64,000 nucleotides of DNA from Amanita rubescens (Eukaryota > Basidiomycota > Agaricomycetes > Agaricales > Amanitaceae), in NCBI GenBank assembly GCA_015039365.1, contig WION01000010.1, forward strand, positions 496,001-560,000, given 5' to 3'. A program made the translations under genes and the position numbers. Under the pieces are notes generated by a model. The model was not told the DNA's origin, searched no databases, and was given only the letters and a program-made list of their open reading frames with translations. Below are positions 1 to 15,093 of the stretch, piece by piece (within the stretch, counting starts at the first letter, position 1; the number at the start of each line of letters is the position of its first letter).

Positions 1-122
1 TATATATACTCTGACTCATTACTCCCACGCCGTCGTTCCGCAGAATCCTTATGTAAGCGTGGGAACTTCTTGTAAATAAAAAGAAAAGAAAAGAAAAAGA
101 AAAGATAATGAAATATCAACCA

Positions 123-127
<5 letters not shown>
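1..127 (-). repeat. GypsyA 3' LTR, partial
   Basis: Matches 5556-5682 with a few substitutions, including the A/G-rich stretch near 80-105 and the terminal ...TTACA. On the minus strand it begins TGTAATGG, the usual TG start of an LTR. The rest lies left of the window. The stop codon of pol (TAA) is formed by the first bases of this LTR. Confidence 0.9.
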
Positions 128-5081
<4,954 letters not shown>

Positions 5082-5099
5082 TCTTCTTATTTTCACAGG

Positions 5100-5682
5100 G
5101 ACGAAGGGAGTTCTTTATACTGTTCGTTTGGTTCTAGTTCATCTTCTCCTATGGATCGAATAGGTACGCCCAAACTCGAACGAATCGTAGTTTTACAAGG
5201 TCTGCAACTCTAAGTTTAGAGCAGTCCCTGTTCTATCTCGTTAACCCTCGAGTCCGGGTTTATCAAGCGGTAGTGGATACGCGCGATATGCAGCGTGAGG
5301 AGGTACATGTATCTGAAGTGGGCTACTAGTGCTATCAAGCACAGTGACCGTCGAATAATTTGTACGTCCGTTGTGGGTAACGACGGACGAACGAGTGTGG
5401 TAGTGTTAAGAGCCTTACGATTATGTTAGGAGGTGATCCCAAACACAATCACTAAGACACTCGAGGTCGAACGCAAGACTGGAAAGTGAGACTAGATTGC
5501 GTCTATGGACGACAGAAACAATCGTAAGGCTAAGGAATACATAGGTAGACTTCAGTATATATACTCTGACTCGTTACTCCCACGCCGTCGTTCCGCGGAA
5601 TCCTTATGTAAGCGTGGGAACTTCTTGTAAATAAAAAGAAAAGAAAAGAAAAAGAAAAGATAATGAAATATCAACCGTTACA
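5100..5682 (-). repeat. GypsyA 5' LTR and leader (inner border uncertain)
   Basis: The outer end is clear: the plus strand ends ...CGTTACA at 5682 and 5556-5682 matches the 3' LTR. The inner border cannot be fixed because the partner LTR is truncated. I found no convincing TGG-type tRNA primer site next to the gag start. Treat 5100 as a limit, not a boundary. Confidence 0.6.
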
Positions 5683-6992
5683 ATATAGTTTTGCATCTAA
5701 TTTTCTGGAAAATGACATTGGCCAAACAATGTGATTTGAATAACAGATGCCAGAATAGCAGGATGACATGGCATCAAATTACCCAGGACCATCTCTGCAG
5801 TACCCAGTGCATCAAGCTCATAGCTGCAAACATTGCCTCTCATCGCACACTGAAGTCTAGGGTTGTCATTTCTTATGCAGTGATCATTCAAATGCTTTGA
5901 AGGCTCTTGGGTAGACCAAAGCAATAAGAAATTGTTCTGGAAAGCTGAGATATTTCAAAACATCAGGAACACCCCCAATCCAAAGGTTATTGGCCAAAGC
6001 CCTCCTAGGTGGAAGGTTCAGATCACCATACTTCAAATCGCCAATGCAGCTGCATGGAGAATCCATCCAGCCTTTGTTCCATTCCCAACAGCTCTAGTAA
6101 AAGACCATAGAACAAATCATGAGCAGGATGAGCAGTTCCCGGAACTAAACAAGCTCGGTTAGGGATATCTTGTAAGGAGAACCATTCATTTCATATGCCA
6201 CAATAAACCCCTCCAGCCACATAGGCCACAGATGCCAGATCGTAGACTCTCATTAGATGTAGCATCACAAAACAAACAATAAAATTTCTTCATTTCAGAG
6301 TCTGTAGGAATGTCAAGGAAATGCGATGTATCTCAAGATTGAAGGTTGTTGCCTTTAACACACCTTGCATCCCATTCATAGTCATTGCAGTCGTTTTCAT
6401 CACAAAGATGTTTTGAGGAGGCCCTGCCATCCCATGAGTGTTTCAGCCACAAATGTTAGAAGCTGATGTAAAATAGTGGCAGTGGAGTTCTGGAGAATCT
6501 GATAGATGAGTTCAGGTTTGTAACTTGTTTCTGCAGTCAGTGGAAGGAAGAGCACCAAAAAAGGTTGTGGGTTCCTCGGATTTAACTTGGGGAGAACATG
6601 ATAACAATCTTCTTGTGAAAGGTCCGCTATGACTGCAGGGTCAGACATGTCTATTTAGCTCAAACGATTACGCAAATAGGAGCCTTACATTCCTCAGAGT
6701 GGACAAGAACAATATGGAGTAGTAGTTGACAACAAGAATTTTTCAGAGGCATACAATTGGTGCAAAAGGGACAATATAAAGCAATCAGGTGGGTTCAGAG
6801 TTTGTGAGCTGAGACAGCCCTGCGGTTGCACAATAGCTCTAACAGAGACACTCAGTGCAAGCGATAGCCATGGCAATGATCCCAGAGGGTGGGCCTGGAG
6901 TCCTGAGCCAACAGCATAACTCAGATGCAATGGTTAAGGACTCTAAGGAGCATAGGCCATAGGGGCTGATCAGGCAGGTGGAGCAAGGAGCA
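5683..6992 (-). pseudogene. Remnant with DUF6570 domain (Helitron-associated)
   Basis: In the minus strand 6066-5884 encodes PPRRALANNLWIGGVPDVLKYL and SFPEQFLIALVYPRAFK, and 5870-5697 encodes LQCAMRGNVCSYELDALGTAEM followed by AILASVIQITLFG. These match the usual pattern of DUF6570 (aLaN.lwiG.vP..L..L...E..lia; GNV.tY...; aiLasvi.vtf.G), found next to Helitron-like and Pif1-type helicases in Agaricomycetes. The pieces are in different frames with stops between them. 6100-6992 has only short minus-strand frames (6400-6648, 6694-6930) that I cannot assign. No helicase motifs are present. Confidence 0.55.
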
Positions 6993-7316
6993 TGTTGAAA
7001 TAGACAATCCCGGTCAGTCTATTTTGGTCACTATTTGGTGTTGTACGCGAGTCTTGGGCGTGCTGAGGCATGATTGCTATTTTTGGTAACACGATCGGAA
7101 GACTCGATCTTCGATCATTTAATTAACTGTATAGTTTATAGCTCGTTATAGGCTCGTTTGCAAGCCACATACCTCAGTCGTTTGCACTATCTGACTGAGG
7201 TATGTGGGCTCCTTTACGTTACATTTCTATTATGCTAAATGTATCTTAGCTAAACTACAATAGGTAGTTATCGAATTATAGTCATTTGCACTATCTGACT
7301 GAGCTAAACTACAATA
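6993..7316 (+). repeat. Copia 5' LTR
   Basis: 324 bp, beginning TGTTGAAATAG and ending ACTACAATA. It contains two nested direct/inverted copies of a CTGAGGTATGTGG-type motif near 7167-7208. Compared with the 3' LTR it lacks 18 bp near 7048. Confidence 0.93.
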
Positions 7317-7332
7317 GGTTATGGGCCCCGGC
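7317..7332 (+). promoter_or_regulatory. Copia primer-binding site (initiator-tRNA anticodon region)
   Basis: Directly after the LTR comes GGTTATGGGCCCC. This is complementary to the anticodon stem-loop of initiator tRNA-Met (GGGCCCATAACC-like), not to a tRNA 3' end. Priming by a 5' half of tRNA-iMet is established for Drosophila copia and relatives. Assignment here is by sequence only. Confidence 0.7.
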
Positions 7333-7399
7333 TTTAACAAATTCTAACAGAAAATTTAAAGTCGACCATTTGCATGTTATCAAAGCTACAACTTGTAAA

Positions 7400-9304
7400 A
7401 TGTCAACTACCGGTAATACCAACTCGACTCTGTCGGATTTCTCACATGCGGTTGAGAAATTAGAGTCAGACGGCTCGAACTGGGTTATGTTCCAATCTAG
7501 GTTCTTAATCGCTGTTCGCCAGAAGAAGGTTTACACACAGTTTGATGGGTCTAACCCTAAACCAAAAGCTTCGGCGTCTGTGACGACTGAGGATAGCACC
7601 GTGGACCCTACCACCGAACAGGTCAAGAAATTGCAGACCTGGCAGGACAAGGAAGATTTGGCCATGTATCTTCTGACGCAGAAACTCCCGGACTCGATTT
7701 TTGCAAAGTACATGCAAAAAGCAACTGTAGCTGAAATGTGGTCAGCTATTGTCATTGAGTTTATGCGAAAAAGCATACTCATGCGTTCGAGCTTGCACTC
7801 GGAGTTTATGGCCATGCGTTACGAGAGAGGCGCCAATCTTCATTCTGAATTTGACTGCATTAGGATGAAGTATGAACTGCTGGTCAATGCAGGAATTACG
7901 GTCAGCAAGGATGACTACAGGACCCTTGTAATCAATTTCCTACCTTCCGAGCTCTCCACTTTCATTGCGCAATTATCAGCTCAGATGAAAATGATGAATA
8001 TCTGTCAAGGGGTTTCATCAAGCGACACATCTTCAACTTTGGACGCGAAGTCAAGTGATCCTGATGCCGAGGAATTGATGAGTTTTGCTCTTGAAGAGTG
8101 GGATCATCGAGAATCCTACAAGAAGGCGAATAACAAATCCTCCGGGAAGCAGAAGGAAACTTCTGATGCTACTGCTATGGCGACGGTTTTGAGTGAGAAA
8201 CCAGGGGCTAGCCCAGGAGGTGACAAGGGTGGTAGACACAAAAGGCGGTATGGTAAAGTGGAGTGCTGGAACTGTGGGAGTAAAGGACATATGCGGAATA
8301 ATTGTCCTAACAAAAAGGACAATAAAGACAAGGATGGTTCGGGCAAAAACGAACCAAAGAAGGATGGTGGTTCTTCATCCAGTTCCAAGGATTCCAAGTC
8401 ATCTGGAAAGCAAGCGAATATGGGCGCTGCTACAATCGAGGAAGTTTCTGGCACGTGGGCCATCATTGAAGATGACTTATATGATTATGATGGTATCTGC
8501 GAAATCGATGAACCCATGCTATCAGATGATGCACATGATCTGTACGATTATGGTGCTATATCTGAAATCGATGAGAACAGACCTGTTGACGACGTGTCAG
8601 GGTTGACAGCGTGCATTATGGATGATGACAGAGTCCATATCCCCGAGAAGGTCCATGCGTTCACTACTTCTGTGTCGAACGGCGGCGATTGCATCTGGGA
8701 TCTGTATGATTCTGGAGCCAGTCACCATATGTCTCCATGCCAAGAGGAATTCTTGAACTTCAAAGAAATTGCGCCAAAAGCTCTTACGGCGGCAAATAAA
8801 CAGTTATTCACGGCATCTGGTTTGGGAGATATAGTCATATCAGTTCTGAATGGGGATGAGGTGACAAAAATACCACTGGTTTCTATTGGAAAAGTGGATG
8901 ATGCCGGGCATTACACATTATTTGGGAATGGTCAATGTGTCGTTATGGACAAAGATAAGACCGTAATTGGCATAATCGAGAAGACCAATGGAGTCTATAA
9001 GACCGAACATACCCCATCAGTAACAGTCGCATTGGCGAATAACAGAACGGGTAACAAACTCACCCTGATGGAGTTACACGAACGTATGGGACACATAGCC
9101 ACGTCTACCTTGAAACTTCTTGTGAAGAAGGGCACTATTGATGGGTTTGAAGTCATTGATTTCACCGAGAAACAGTGTCCATACTGTGAACTTGCAAAAC
9201 CTAAAGTGAAGTCAGTACCAACGGTACAAGAAGGGAGCACAAAACGGCATTTGGTGATGAGATTCATTCAGATCTCTGGGGTCCTGTGCAAAAAGAAACT
9301 CTAG
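7400..9304 (+). pseudogene. Copia gag, protease and pre-integrase domain
   Basis: First good ATG is at 7400 (MSTTGNTNSTLSDF). The open frame also extends upstream into the LTR but that part is probably untranslated. Gag polyprotein with UBN2-like region (LTQKLPDSIFAKYMQK, YERGANLHSEFD), CCHC knuckle CWNCGSKGHMRNNC near residue 290, an acidic linker with two similar DLYDY blocks, protease motif D-S-G-A-S-H-H-M, and the pre-integrase zinc domain (LHERMGHIA ... CPYCELAK). The frame is lost at about 9240-9252 by a one-base change, so the last 17 residues are out of frame. Confidence 0.9.
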
Positions 9305-9774
9305 GAGGCAGAACGTACTACATCAGTTTTACGGACGACTGGAGTAGGTGGACGACAGTCTACTTACTCAGGAACAAATCCGACGCATTTAACACGTACA
9401 AGTCGTTTGCTGCCTGGACAAAGACCCAGCTTAATATCACCATTAAGTGCCTGCATAGCGATCGAGGGGGAGAATACCTCAACAAGGCATTTCTCACTTT
9501 TCTAGAGGGTCAAGGGACCGAGAGCAAGCTCGCTGTTCATGATACACCACAGGAAAACAGAGTTGCGGAACGTCTTAACCACACTCTGGTTGAACGAGCT
9601 CGAGCAATGCTTTTTACGTGTCATTTACCTGCGGACCTCTGGGGTGAAGCGCTTATGCATGTTGTCTGGATAAAAAATCGTACCTGGACGCGCTCTCTCT
9701 CCGATTACCAAACTCCCTACAAAATCTTGAATGGCGAACGCCCAGACTTGACATGTTCCTCAATGGGGATGTAA
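9252..9774 (+). pseudogene. Copia integrase core
   Basis: Continues the integrase in another frame: GDEIHSDLWGPV (first catalytic Asp), CLHSDRGGEYLN (second Asp), ENRVAERLNHTLVERARAML (Glu). Ends at 9774 by a second frameshift near 9755. DDE-type strand transferase of the Copia element. Confidence 0.88.
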
Positions 9775-10643
9775 GGTATGGGTTCACGACACCTCTGGTG
9801 GAAAACTTGCTCCGAGAGTGAAGGAAGGTCGTTGGGTGGGCTACGATATGGCAAGCAAGGGTCATAGGATATATTATCCTACAAAATGCTGTGTCGGTGT
9901 CGAGAGGAATGTCGGCTTCTCAAGGTTGCCAGAAGTCTTTGACTTGATAGAGCCCGACGTCAGGGGGAGTGAGGAACAGAGTTCTGATGTGGACGTTGAC
10001 CAAGAAACAAGGGTTGAAGAAGCTGCGGATGATACCCAAAGCGTAAATGCCGAAATGACGAATGTCAAAGTAAACCCACCTGTCAATCCGACCCTGCCTG
10101 AACTCTGACGTTCTATGCAGAACAAGAAGCCTAGCCAATACATTCAGGACCTGAAATCCGGCGAGTTCACTACAGGTTTACATGGACAGACTGTCCCAAC
10201 GGGGATCAGAGTACCGGATGACTTACCCGAGAATCCGGAGTCCTTGAAGCCTGAGCTACATGAGCCAATCAGTGGGTTGGTGATGGCGACGGAGATGGAT
10301 GAGGGAAGCGGACTGGTGCCTAACTTGTTAGCTGAGGCGAAAAGAAGCCCTGATTGGCTGAGGTGGAAAGAGGCTATGGAGGAGGAACTTCAGGCGTTGG
10401 AAGCTCATGATACATGGAAGATCGTACCTGCACCAAGCGGCGTGAATATAGTCGGCTGTCGATGGGTTTTCCATATCAAATATGATGTGGCGGGCAACAT
10501 TGTTCATTATAAAGCGAGATTGGTCGCTCAAGGCTTTTCTCAGGTTCCCAGAGTCGATTTCTTTGATACTTTCGCACCTGTTGTGAAGATGGCTGCGACT
10601 AGAGTGATGTTAGCCAAGGCTGCTCGACGGGATTATGAAATTC
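9757..10643 (+). pseudogene. Copia integrase C-terminus and RT N-terminus
   Basis: Frame reading WGCKVWVHDTSGGKLAPRV through KEGRWVGYDMASKG and an acidic spacer into RT (WKEAMEEELQALEAHDTWK, GCRWVFHIKYD, YKARLVAQGF, TFAPVVKMAATRVMLA). An in-frame TGA at 10106-10108 is probably CGA mutated at CpG. The segment ends where the MITE is inserted in codon I of RRDYEI. Confidence 0.88.
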
Positions 10644-11433
10644 TAGTGTTGTGAGGTTAGGTTAAGTCTGGTTAATTGCCCCAAAATTGATTAACTGTAA
10701 CTGATCAATTAACTGATGACCCAGAATTTTCTTAACCTTAACTGGACCGGTTATAACCGATTAAAATTATGTAATCTGGTAGAGCAGGTTATTAGCATCA
10801 TTTTGAGCCCTTATTCATGTAATTTGGACCAGTGGTTCATGAGATATGAAGTGTTTTGTGAGTGATGTCAAGATGATTGGTTTCCCATTAGCAATGTTGT
10901 CTATGATGCTCATAACTGATCAACATAAGTCAGAAACAAGTCCCAAATGCCAACAGCCTAAGTCAGAAGTATATTGTCCAATACAGAATGATAAACATAA
11001 TGAAAATTGCATACAAATTAGAGCCTCATGACAGCCATGCAAAACTTTGCTCCTCATCAGCATCCCAGAGAACTATGTTTCTGAGTGTGGTGAGGGAAAT
11101 AGCTAGCAGATTGAACATGAGAAACTAATTGTATATTGCTTTTTGCATGTCATGGACCACATTGCTAATGGGAAACACAATAATTTGACATCCCTTCACA
11201 AAATACTTCATATCTCATGAACCACTGGGCCAAATTACATGAATAAGGGCTCAAAATGAAGCTAAGGACCAGCTCTACAAGATTACATAATTTAACCGGT
11301 CATAACCGGTCATAACCGGTCCGGTTAAGGTTAGGGAAAGGGCCTAACCTTAACTGATAATTAACTGGTCAAGCAGTTAGGTTCAGTTAAGTTACGGTTA
11401 ATTGCGGTTACATAACTGAACCTCCAAACACTA
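10644..11433. mobile_element. hAT-type MITE / fold-back element
   Basis: 790 bp, no coding capacity. Ends TAGTGTTGTGAGGTT and, reversed, TAGTGTTTGGAGGTT, with an 8-bp target duplication tgaaattc (10636-10643, 11434-11441): the hAT signature. Most of the element is one long imperfect inverted repeat of about 300-bp arms; for example 10798-10905 pairs with 11165-11260. It also carries ACCGGT/AACCGG motifs. The excised host sequence restores the Copia RT frame. Confidence 0.9.
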
Positions 11434-11441
11434 TGAAATTC

Positions 11442-12052
11442 ACCAAATTGATGTGAAGAATGCGTTCTTGAATGGTGATTTCGAGGAAAGAGAGACCATC
11501 TACATGCGTTTGCCGCCTGGAGTCGATATGACAGACAAACCCAAGCAGGTTCTCGAGTTGAAGAGACCTCTCTATGGCTTGAGGCAGTCAGCCTGTCATT
11601 GGTACATGAAGTTGAGCGGAGTGTTGAAGAAAAGGTTGGGGATGGTTAGATGTGAGGTGGACCATGCTTTTTTCTATCGGCGAACCGACACGGAGTTGAT
11701 TGTCATTGTTGCGCATGTTGACGATTTGACTATTGTGACTTCGAGTGTTGAATTGGTGAAGCATGTCAAAGAGGAGATTGCGAAAGACTTTCGTATCACG
11801 GATCTGGGAGAGATTCATTGGATACTCGGTTTTGAAGTCAAACGCAATCGTGAAAGACATACCATCTCGTTATCCCAGTCAGCCTATATCAAAGCTATGC
11901 TCCGTCGGTACGGTTTTGAAGATATCAAGCCGCGCACTACGCCTATGGATCCCAATACGAAGCTTTCCAAGGCGGATTGTCCTACAACTGCAAAGGAGTT
12001 TGCTGAAATGAAGGGGCGTCCATATCGTGAATCGGTTGGGTCACTGAACTAT
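11442..12052 (+). pseudogene. Copia reverse transcriptase, central and C-terminal part
   Basis: Continues at HQIDVKNAFLNGDFEE, then PLYGLRQSACHWYMKL and the catalytic A-H-V-D-D-L motif, LGEIHWILGFEV, and YRESVGSLNY. Broken at 12053 by GypsyB-1 and resumed at 20894 with ASGGTRID. No lesion seen inside this part. Confidence 0.92.
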
Positions 12053-12480
12053 TGTTACGTTTGTTCGTTCACTGATAAGTCAAGCCTATCAGGTACCGTA
12101 GGTTCCTCAAGGGAGTTCCGGCACTTAAGAATGTTCAAAGAATAAGAGTGTTATCGGATAAGTCCTCAAGGGAGCTTAGACGATAACGAGACAGATTTTG
12201 ACTGTTAAAACTAGACTGAGGTCTAGTCGTATATTTGCGTGTCTTATATAGTACAAGGTATATACGCAAATATAGTAAGTAGGAACGCATGTGATAATGA
12301 AACGGTTGCATGTGATAATGAAATGGTTTACATGTGATAATCGACATGCATGTGATAAAATGAAATAGCATATGATAAATGATGAATGTTCCAGAAGGAA
12401 CGCATATGCAAACAGTGATGTAGGAGGGATAACGGAAGTAATAAGATAAAAAAGATAGGCCATGACGTACGTTTGTAACA
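12053..12480 (-). repeat. GypsyB-1 3' LTR
   Basis: 428 bp, plus-strand ends TGTTACG...GTAACA. Contains a short array of CATGTGATAA-type repeats (12287-12375) that differs in repeat order from the partner LTR. Next to it on the inner side the minus strand reads GGAGAAGGGCTA, the likely polypurine tract (12481-12492). Confidence 0.93.
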
Positions 12481-12537
12481 TAGCCCTTCTCCTACATACG
12501 AAGTCCAATATTCACCGAATATTGAAATAACTCATGA

Positions 12538-15093
12538 CTACGTGTCACGATTATGTTCGGCATCGCTATCATAGACGTAAGAGTCTTTGTTTCCTTGCCA
12601 GGGATGGCAACAGCGGCGGCGGTTGTCAGTAAGTCGTTCTTGAAGAGTTGGTCACTCTTCTCGTGCATTCAAGGCGGTCATAGCAGCAATGGGTCGCATT
12701 GATTGTCCTTGTGTGGGTTGGCCTCAACAGTTTCCAAGGTTTTGTTGTGATGGTGGGGGTCCGGTAGTGGTGGTGGTAAAACGGTTACCTGGGGGATGAG
12801 TATTTGTTCCTCATCGTCTTCTTTCGACAAGCGGGGAAGGTTCGCCTTGCTTGAGTTGAGTGGAATTAATACTGGTGGCAGGTGATGCGGTAGAAACACG
12901 TCGTTCGGGAATTTGTTCAAACGGTGTGGGAGGTGGCTGTGTTACAGCGTCTGGATAAGTGGGAGGAGGGGTTTCTTCATGCACCGGGCCTCGACGTATT
13001 TCTCGTCGTTGATGGTGTTCGGTAGTATGATGCGGGGCTCTGCATATGTAACAACCTTGAGTTCCAGGGATGTCTTCTCCGTCGAAGGCTAGGTTGTTTG
13101 GTTCAAATGATACTAATCGTTCGGCATGTGGATCAGGTCCATGGAGATGGAAAAGAGTGCGATGGATTGGGTTTTCAGGGATAGGGATGTCGCGTCCTTC
13201 AATAGTATGTCCTGTTTGAAGTGCGATAACGGCGGCATCTTGGTATTCGTTACTGGTATTGGGTCTGTTAGGGTTACGATCGTGTCTCCATACGAGATTG
13301 TTAATCGTTGTAATATGGTTATATCCCAGCCATCAGGGGTCAACGTCAGGTTGAGACGGTCGTTAAAGGCTCGGATTTGTTCGAGTGTAGCGATGACAGG
13401 AGTGCAGGGAAATACAGGGCGTCCATGCATCCAGGCCATGCCAGTGTCTAAGGCAGGTTGTCGCGTTGGTTGGATAAAGTGGTGTCAATGTCCGGCAGTG
13501 GTAAGATGGACCACTTCTTCGAGGTATACATCTCCTCATAGATCACAAAACCAATGAATATTGTTCCAGATCATCAAGGTAATCCAGCGGTTACGGTGTG
13601 GTTCTCGGAACCGACGGTGTAACGAGCCGATTCTGGCTACGTTGGAACCGATCTCCGAAACCTTCCGAAGCTCCCCGAAGCACTCCGAGCCTATGCTCGA
13701 TCCCGGAGGATGATCGTTTGTGTTTGGACGCATGCACAGGCCTCGGACTCGGTGCAGGATTCATCACATGGTCACCTCGTGCCTCCGTAGTATATATACC
13801 ATTGTGTACGTAGTTGTAGTTAGCGAATTATCACCCCATTACTGCTCCGAGTTTGATTCCTTTCGTTCCCTTCGTTCCTCGGTGCTTCGGACACCTTCCA
13901 CTCGTTCACCTTCGCATTCGGCACCCTCTCTGCCTCCGAGGCACCCCCAGGACTGACCTCCGAAGCCCCTTTGGCCGAACGCACTTCCGCATCGGCCTTC
14001 TTCTGATCGTTTCAACGGGTAAGATTAATGATGACGTTAACGAGAGCCATCAGATCGGGGCGAACATATCTATTCAAGATGAACAGATGGTTGTTGGCAA
14101 AAGTCCAAGACGTGAACAATGTCCAGATTCGGTAAAAGGCTCATTGAATAATTGGGTCGACGAAGGAAGGAATGGCGTAATGCGTCAAGATGACGTTTAT
14201 AGCAGGAATGTCGGGTGCGGGTACGTTAAAATTGTCGTCATTGACAGAGGTGTGCTGAAACAGGAACCTAGGGATAGGTCCTTCGGCAGGGAGTCTAGGC
14301 ACTGGGCTCATAGATCGAGCGTGGGTTTCCCTCATTAAATCTAATGGGGTGTAAAGGGGTCTTGGCGATGGAGTGTCTTCTGGGAAGACGACAGGGATTG
14401 AGATGGGGTTGACGAGTCTTTCATTAATCTTGTCCTCGACGGCAACAGCATTAGCAGCGGCAGAGATGGCAGCGGCGGTTGCAGCATTGGTGGCGGCGAT
14501 GGTCCTTGCTCTTTCAAAGTAGTTGTTGACGAGTTCTTCGTCGATAGGAGGAATTCCCATGGTAAAGGCAGTGGTATTGAACATGAGTAGTCCTTCTTGC
14601 ATGATCCGGATATCGGCAGGGGTAGTGTCAGGACATGGTCCGCGCGCATAGGTGATAACCAGTTGATCTCTGGTTGCGAATACTTGAGCTACCATTTCCT
14701 GCATCTCGGGCGGCACAGGGGCATCAGGGAGAATAGCGTTCCCCATATCTGTGACGTTTCGCATTAGCTCTTCTATTATAGAAGTGTTTGATGGTGGGAA
14801 GGTATAGGATGAATTAGAAGATAAAGAATCTTCATCTCGTGGCATGAATTCCTCATTAAAGGGAATTATAGGGAACCATTCCGTAGCAATGGATGTATAA
14901 TGTAACATACAGATGGGAGGAGGAATTGGCAATGGTGCGGGTGATTCCTCTCTAGAAGGGGTTGGAGGGATGGTTTCCTCAACGACCGTTGTGGCGGCTG
15001 GGGTAGCAGCGGCAGATAGGTTGTCAATGACATGGTTTCAAGAGCGGCGTTTTCGTGGTTTATGAGTAGTGGGGATAATTGTTGTGATTCCAT
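12538..15093 (-). pseudogene. GypsyB-1 ORF3 (degenerate third ORF)
   Basis: Homologue of the intact ORF3 of GypsyB-2. The start ATG at 15093 overlaps the end of pol. An early frameshift near 15030 and later stops break it, and LTR-D (13618-14014) splits it. Conserved parts: TEWFPIIPFNEEF, MRNVTDMGNAILPDAP, PPIDEELVNNYFERART, alanine-rich segment, and the zinc-finger-like C-Y-I-C...PHH near 13045. The CGA-to-TGA stop after SFVDPII shows CpG decay. Function unknown. Confidence 0.8.
13618..14014 (+). mobile_element. Solo LTR-D copy 1 (inside GypsyB-1 ORF3)
   Basis: 397 bp beginning TGTAACGAGCCGATT and ending GATCGTTTCA, with a 4-bp duplication acgg (13614-13617, 14015-14018). A TATATATA box lies near 13790. 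Similar copies occur at 37888, 38316 (reversed), 46112 and 47332 (reversed). No internal coding part of this family is present in the window. Confidence 0.85.

Noticed and set aside
5100..5180. tRNA primer site for GypsyA
   Set aside because: No TGG-started match to a tRNA 3' end next to any possible LTR border.
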